DNA of 64,000 bases from Bacteroidota bacterium (GTDB taxonomy: Bacteria; Bacteroidota; Bacteroidia; Bacteroidales; F082), in NCBI GenBank assembly GCA_016715945.1, contig JADJXJ010000001.1:1054001-1118000 (forward strand), given 5' to 3'. Positions 60,148 to 64,000 of the stretch are shown piece by piece. Below the pieces are notes generated by a model, which had not been told where the DNA came from, ran no database searches, and saw only the letters and a list, made by a program, of their open reading frames with translations. Numbering within the stretch: position 1 is the stretch's first letter; each line of letters starts with the position of its first letter. The translations under genes were made by a program, and so were the position numbers.

Positions 60148-63100
60148 TGCTGGTTGGTTTTTGGTTTTCTTTTGCGGCGGAAAATTTCGTTGAAGCGATC
60201 AAATTCCTGGCGATACGACAGTCCCACGCCCTGTGTATATGGGGCAAACCTGTCGAAGGCACTTGAAGTCATCCAGTTATTCAGATTGGAATGGTTGTAG
60301 GCGCGCAGCCTGAGCCGACCATCACGGGTAAGCTTCACGTTGATGTCCACGTCGCCCACGATATTGCTGGCGTTTTGAGTGGCATTGCGGCTATTGACCA
60401 TGCCGAAGTTGCCGTCGATGGTTACCCTTTCGTTGAAGAGCTGGGTAGAGAGTGCCACTTCGAGCTCATCGGAGGTGATCTGGTCGCCGGGCCTGTAATA
60501 AAGGCCAATATCAAAATCTTTACTTATCTGCGATAGCCAGCTGCTCAGCTGACCCGAGAGCACATCGAGCGAGGAATTGCCGATCGAGAAATTGTCGATG
60601 CCACTGGAGGAAGCAAAACTGCCCAGCACAAGCAACGAAATCATTTGTTGGGTCATTTGGGCATCGTTGGTGGTATCGATCACAGTGAATATAGATTGTT
60701 CGAGCTGGCTGTCGAGGTTGGGGAAACGAAATCCAAACCGGATATCCGGATTAAACAGGTTGTTCGACAGGTGAATAATGCAGTCCACGTTCACCCTGTT
60801 GCCAAGGCTTTGGGTGGTATCGAGGCCCAAACCCGACAGTGAAGCTTTTACGCGGTAAACGCCTTTGGCGTCGATGGTGGCATCGTAAGGGTCGCCTGCC
60901 CAGGCAATACGACCTCCTTCAATGAGGTCGAACCGCCGTTTTATCAGGTTCTCGTAAGTGAAGTTGAATTGTCCCGACTGCAGCATATATTCCCCGTTAA
61001 GGGTAAACTCTCCTGCGGCATTCACCCCCAGCGACAGGTTTCCGGTGCCTCTGGCATCGAGTGTACCTGTGTTGTAAGGCATATAGATGCGCAATCCTGC
61101 ATCGGGTGTGATAACTGTTTCGAGGCTGATGCCAAAATTTGATGTAGCTACTGCGCGCCTCTGAATTGCCTCACCCGGGCCGGAAACTGCGTTGAACTCT
61201 TTGACAAAAGCGATGTAGTCGTTTGTGCCTACACTTGTGCTCAGGTCGATGGGAATCACCATGCTTGTCCCTCTTTGCGAGATCACCCGCATGGACATAT
61301 CAATATTGTCGAAAGGTCCGCGAATGAGCACCTCTCCCGAAACTACAGCGGTGCCATAAAAGAGTTCATTTTGTGCAGGTCCGGTATTCAGTGCAATGAG
61401 GTTTTCGGGCCTGAGGCGCAGGTCAACAAAGAAATCGCGCAGATGATTGTGTGTGATACTGCCGTTGACCGAGGCACGGTTGTTGGCTGTGTCAATCAGC
61501 ATCAGGTCGTTGATGACAATCCTGCCGGGCTCGATCGGGAATTCATGTTGCAGCGAATAGCGTACATTGAGGTAATCTATTATGAAAGAGGTACGGTAAA
61601 GTCCAAGATTTCCTCTAACAACAGGTTTTTCAAGTGCACCGCCAATGTCGAGGTTACCGCTGGCAAAGCCCTCAAGTCCGCTGACATATCCTGCGAGAAA
61701 TGAGTTTAAAAACTTCAGCCTGAAGTTTTCGAGCTGCAGACTGAGGCTTAGGTTGTCTTCGGCTCTGGTGGGGAAATAAAAGCCGCGAAGGTGAAGTATG
61801 CGGCCTGAACCCAGGTTGCCCCGGTGAATGATCTGGGCATTGATGTAGATGTTGTTATCGGTTCCTGACCAGGTACTCATCAACCTGGCGTCGCCCAGCG
61901 TCTCTTTATTGAGCTGAAGCCCGCGAATTGTCAGGTTCGAGAAAAAAGCTGGATTGTTTTCAAGATTTGCCAACGTGAGGTCACCATTCACCCGACCTCC
62001 GGTGCTGATGCCATAGGAAGCCAGCAGAAAGTTAAGGTTCGACAGTTCCCAGTGATTGAAAGAAAGCGAAAGTGTGTCGGATTCTCCGCGCGGTATGCTG
62101 CCATTAATCAGCAGGTTGCTGCTCCCCAGGTGGATGCCGAAATTATCAATATACGACTGCCGGCTACCAAGCACAAATCTACCCTCGGGATCGAACCACA
62201 ACACAGAATCGTTTACCAGAATATCTGAGCTGCTTATGCCAAATTCGGCAGTGCTGCGATCTTTGGCAGCAAGCAAGGCTGATAGCCTGCCACGATTGAT
62301 CAATGTGCCTGCATTCTGCCAGTTCAGGTCAAAGCGGACGCTGTCGGAGGCCGCTGATATTTTCATATTGACATCTTCCAGACCAAGCGAGGGCGTTTCT
62401 GGGCCATTGGAACGGTAAAGCTCCACTTCCTCCATGCGCATGCCAAGTGTGAGCCTACCCATCGTACTGTTGATCAGCAAATGGGGCTTTTGAAAAGAGA
62501 TTCCGGCCACAGAAACCGAATCGGCAAAAAAGGTGGATTGCAAAACCCTGGTTCCGTTCATAAACACCCCTGTCAGGCTGGCATTGCGCGAAATGGAAAA
62601 CTGCGGAAAAAATAAGCTGCTGATGCCAGAAAAATCCTTGATGCGCAGGTTGTAATAGAAATCCTGGGTTGCAACCTCCTGATCCTTAAACTCAAACAAT
62701 TCATGTCCAAAATAGTGATGGATATAGTCGGAAAAAGATTCAGCCAAACGACTGGGCATGATCTTTCCGCCGGCCTCAAGCTGAAGGATATCGGACTGAA
62801 GCAAAAACTTTCGGGTGAGAAAAGGATCTTCGAGGGCCGAGAGCTGCAGATTGTGCAGGAGCAGGCTGCCATTTTCGTTGGTCAGGCGGGTATCGTTGAA
62901 CGACAAGATTCCGATAAAGTCCTGCTCTCCTGTAAATGAAAACTGTCCGTTGAGCCGGGTCGAAAGGGCAAATATGCTATCGGCGGGCATAAGTCCCAAA
63001 GCCACAAAATCAGCTGTATCTAACTTTAAATCAATTGTATAAAGTGCCCTTTCAGAAGATAAATCTGCATTACCGTTAAGCCTGAAACTCAGTTTTGGAT

Positions 63101-64000
63101 CACTCATTTTTGCTTCGGTGCTAAGCAGTCTTTCTTCGTACTGGGCCGATAGCAGAACTTCCGATAGGGTGGTACCGGACAACTCGAGCGAACTTATCTG
63201 GCCAGCCAGACTAACCACAGCATCATCGGCACTGAGTCCGCTCCCTTCGACCCTAAGCTCCATATTTGTCTTTCCCGGATAACCCTCTGCGCCAAAAAGC
63301 TTCCCCAATTCAAATTTTTTTGTTGTCAGTGATCCTTTGTAAGATGTCTGGTTATTCAACGGGTTGGTGCGCATCACCAAATCTGCATTCAACAGGCCCA
63401 GGGCGCTTTTCAGGCTGAGGCGGGTCATAAAATCGTTGTATTTGCCATCGAACATGCCCCGGATATTCACATCCCCAAGGCTTGCCATTTGTTCCGGAAG
63501 CGCCAGGGCACCCGCTCCGGCAGGCAGGCTGAATTTTTCCAGATCGGTTGTGTTCGTCTGCAGCAATCTGACCGAGGCTCCGATGTAAGTGTCGTAAATG
63601 TCCGGCAATCCCCGCATCCGGACATCAGCTGAAAGATGTGTCCGGGCACCGTATGTGAGCATGAAGTCCGTTGCATTGAAGTCAGCCACAGTGCCCGTAG
63701 CTTTCCCCTGGAAAAGAAGCTGATTGGACATGTCGAAAAGATCCTCGGAAAAATATCCCAGGTCGCTCATCATCAGGGTCGAAGGTCGCATTTCAAGCCG
63801 GAGGGAAACTGAGTCTATAAATTCGTCGAAAGCGCTTAATCCACTGAATTTCATTTCAATATCAAGGTCAAGCGAACTGGACCCTGCCCGCATTTTCATT
63901 TGCCGCGCTGTTGCCAGATGGGGCCTTATCGTGAGGTAAGCTTGCATGTGGTGGAGCGATAAACCACACTGCTCCGATGCACTCAGGTGGTTGATGACGA
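60144..64000 (-). CDS. tamB: TamB-like translocation/assembly module protein (partial, N-terminus beyond right edge)
   Basis: At least 1285 residues and open to the right edge; residues encoded at 63948-63998 (INHLSASEQCGLSLHHMQ) continue the pattern, so the ATG at 63947 is internal. The protein is a long run of beta repeats (DUF490/TamB_BamA-like), which forms a periplasmic hydrophobic groove for outer-membrane biogenesis or phospholipid transport. The C-terminal domain has the typical GNLDIGGALEKPVVRGNLGLYRT and YRPGDQITSDELEVALSTQL. It ends KPKTNQQ*, its TGA overlapping the next ATG. It is the first gene of the coupled operon. Confidence 0.9.
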   Translation of the reverse strand, partial: VINHLSASEQCGLSLHHMQAYLTIRPHLATARQMKMRAGSSSLDLDIEMKFSGLSAFDEFIDSVSLRLEMRPSTLMMSDLGYFSEDLFDMSNQLLFQGKATGTVADFNATDFMLTYGARTHLSADVRMRGLPDIYDTYIGASVRLLQTNTTDLEKFSLPAGAGALALPEQMASLGDVNIRGMFDGKYNDFMTRLSLKSALGLLNADLVMRTNPLNNQTSYKGSLTTKKFELGKLFGAEGYPGKTNMELRVEGSGLSADDAVVSLAGQISSLELSGTTLSEVLLSAQYEERLLSTEAKMSDPKLSFRLNGNADLSSERALYTIDLKLDTADFVALGLMPADSIFALSTRLNGQFSFTGEQDFIGILSFNDTRLTNENGSLLLHNLQLSALEDPFLTRKFLLQSDILQLEAGGKIMPSRLAESFSDYIHHYFGHELFEFKDQEVATQDFYYNLRIKDFSGISSLFFPQFSISRNASLTGVFMNGTRVLQSTFFADSVSVAGISFQKPHLLINSTMGRLTLGMRMEEVELYRSNGPETPSLGLEDVNMKISAASDSVRFDLNWQNAGTLINRGRLSALLAAKDRSTAEFGISSSDILVNDSVLWFDPEGRFVLGSRQSYIDNFGIHLGSSNLLINGSIPRGESDTLSLSFNHWELSNLNFLLASYGISTGGRVNGDLTLANLENNPAFFSNLTIRGLQLNKETLGDARLMSTWSGTDNNIYINAQIIHRGNLGSGRILHLRGFYFPTRAEDNLSLSLQLENFRLKFLNSFLAGYVSGLEGFASGNLDIGGALEKPVVRGNLGLYRTSFIIDYLNVRYSLQHEFPIEPGRIVINDLMLIDTANNRASVNGSITHNHLRDFFVDLRLRPENLIALNTGPAQNELFYGTAVVSGEVLIRGPFDNIDMSMRVISQRGTSMVIPIDLSTSVGTNDYIAFVKEFNAVSGPGEAIQRRAVATSNFGISLETVITPDAGLRIYMPYNTGTLDARGTGNLSLGVNAAGEFTLNGEYMLQSGQFNFTYENLIKRRFDLIEGGRIAWAGDPYDATIDAKGVYRVKASLSGLGLDTTQSLGNRVNVDCIIHLSNNLFNPDIRFGFRFPNLDSQLEQSIFTVIDTTNDAQMTQQMISLLVLGSFASSSGIDNFSIGNSSLDVLSGQLSSWLSQISKDFDIGLYYRPGDQITSDELEVALSTQLFNERVTIDGNFGMVNSRNATQNASNIVGDVDINVKLTRDGRLRLRAYNHSNLNNWMTSSAFDRFAPYTQGVGLSYRQEFDRFNEIFRRKRKPKTNQQ

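Overview
The window is a stretch of a Bacteroidota chromosome, probably class Bacteroidia. Evidence for this is the many TAnnTTTG (-7) promoter boxes with TTTG/TTG elements about 19-20 bp upstream, a type IX secretion (T9SS) sorting domain, the Bacteroidota order rpsU-xerC-hpf-tRNAs-tuf-tRNA-Trp-secE-nusG-rplKAJL-rpoBC-DUF3467, SpLip-type lipoproteins, and few Shine-Dalgarno sequences. Nearly all of it is vertically inherited core genome. I see no insertion sequence, prophage, CRISPR array or rRNA operon.

Left third (1-31.8 kb): a partial BatA-like membrane protein diverges from a topoisomerase IV A subunit. A gene-poor 0.6 kb gap follows, then an FAD oxidoreductase with a small membrane protein, and single-chain glycine decarboxylase (gcvP) on the minus strand. 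Next is a six-gene minus-strand operon for an NAD-linked Hox-type [NiFe] hydrogenase: hoxF-hoxU-hoxY-hoxH, the maturation endopeptidase, and a dihydroorotate-dehydrogenase-like protein. The hydrogenase should exchange electrons between H2 and NAD(H), which suggests a fermentative or facultatively anaerobic life. Then come mnmD with a lipoprotein, a nuclease pair (DEDD exonuclease plus a Cas4-like DUF2779 protein), dnaB, a secreted protein, a YdcF-like protein, sucC, lolD, a 13-repeat TPR protein, a class V aminotransferase, a previously easily missed 55-residue membrane protein, and a RelA-type alarmone synthetase whose hydrolase site is lost.

Middle (31.9-40.7 kb): a clpS-nfeD-floA operon, a CoA-pyrophosphatase-like NUDIX protein, an OsmC protein, a propeller-like lipoprotein, a TlpA-like thiol protein, an outer-membrane barrel, tRNA-Val and dipeptidyl peptidase IV.

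Right third (40.7-64 kb): the gene-expression block. rpsU and xerC are separated by a large bidirectional hairpin that contains the xerC promoter. hpf, four tRNAs (Thr, Tyr, Gly, Thr), tuf, tRNA-Trp, secE, nusG, L11, L1, L10, L7/L12, rpoB, rpoC and DUF3467 follow. Finally a minus-strand operon, tamB - T9SS-sorted protein - RecB/AddA-like helicase-nuclease, is joined by two ATGA overlaps.

Most notable points: hoxH has no usable start in its own frame unless one base is added to an A5 run; the DHODH-like protein in the hox operon lacks the family's catalytic Cys/Ser; RelA has lost two metal ligands of the hydrolase; the DUF2779 protein has lost its DFET-type motif beside a free-standing exonuclease; two promoters lie inside or overlap terminators; and several genes appear to be leaderless.
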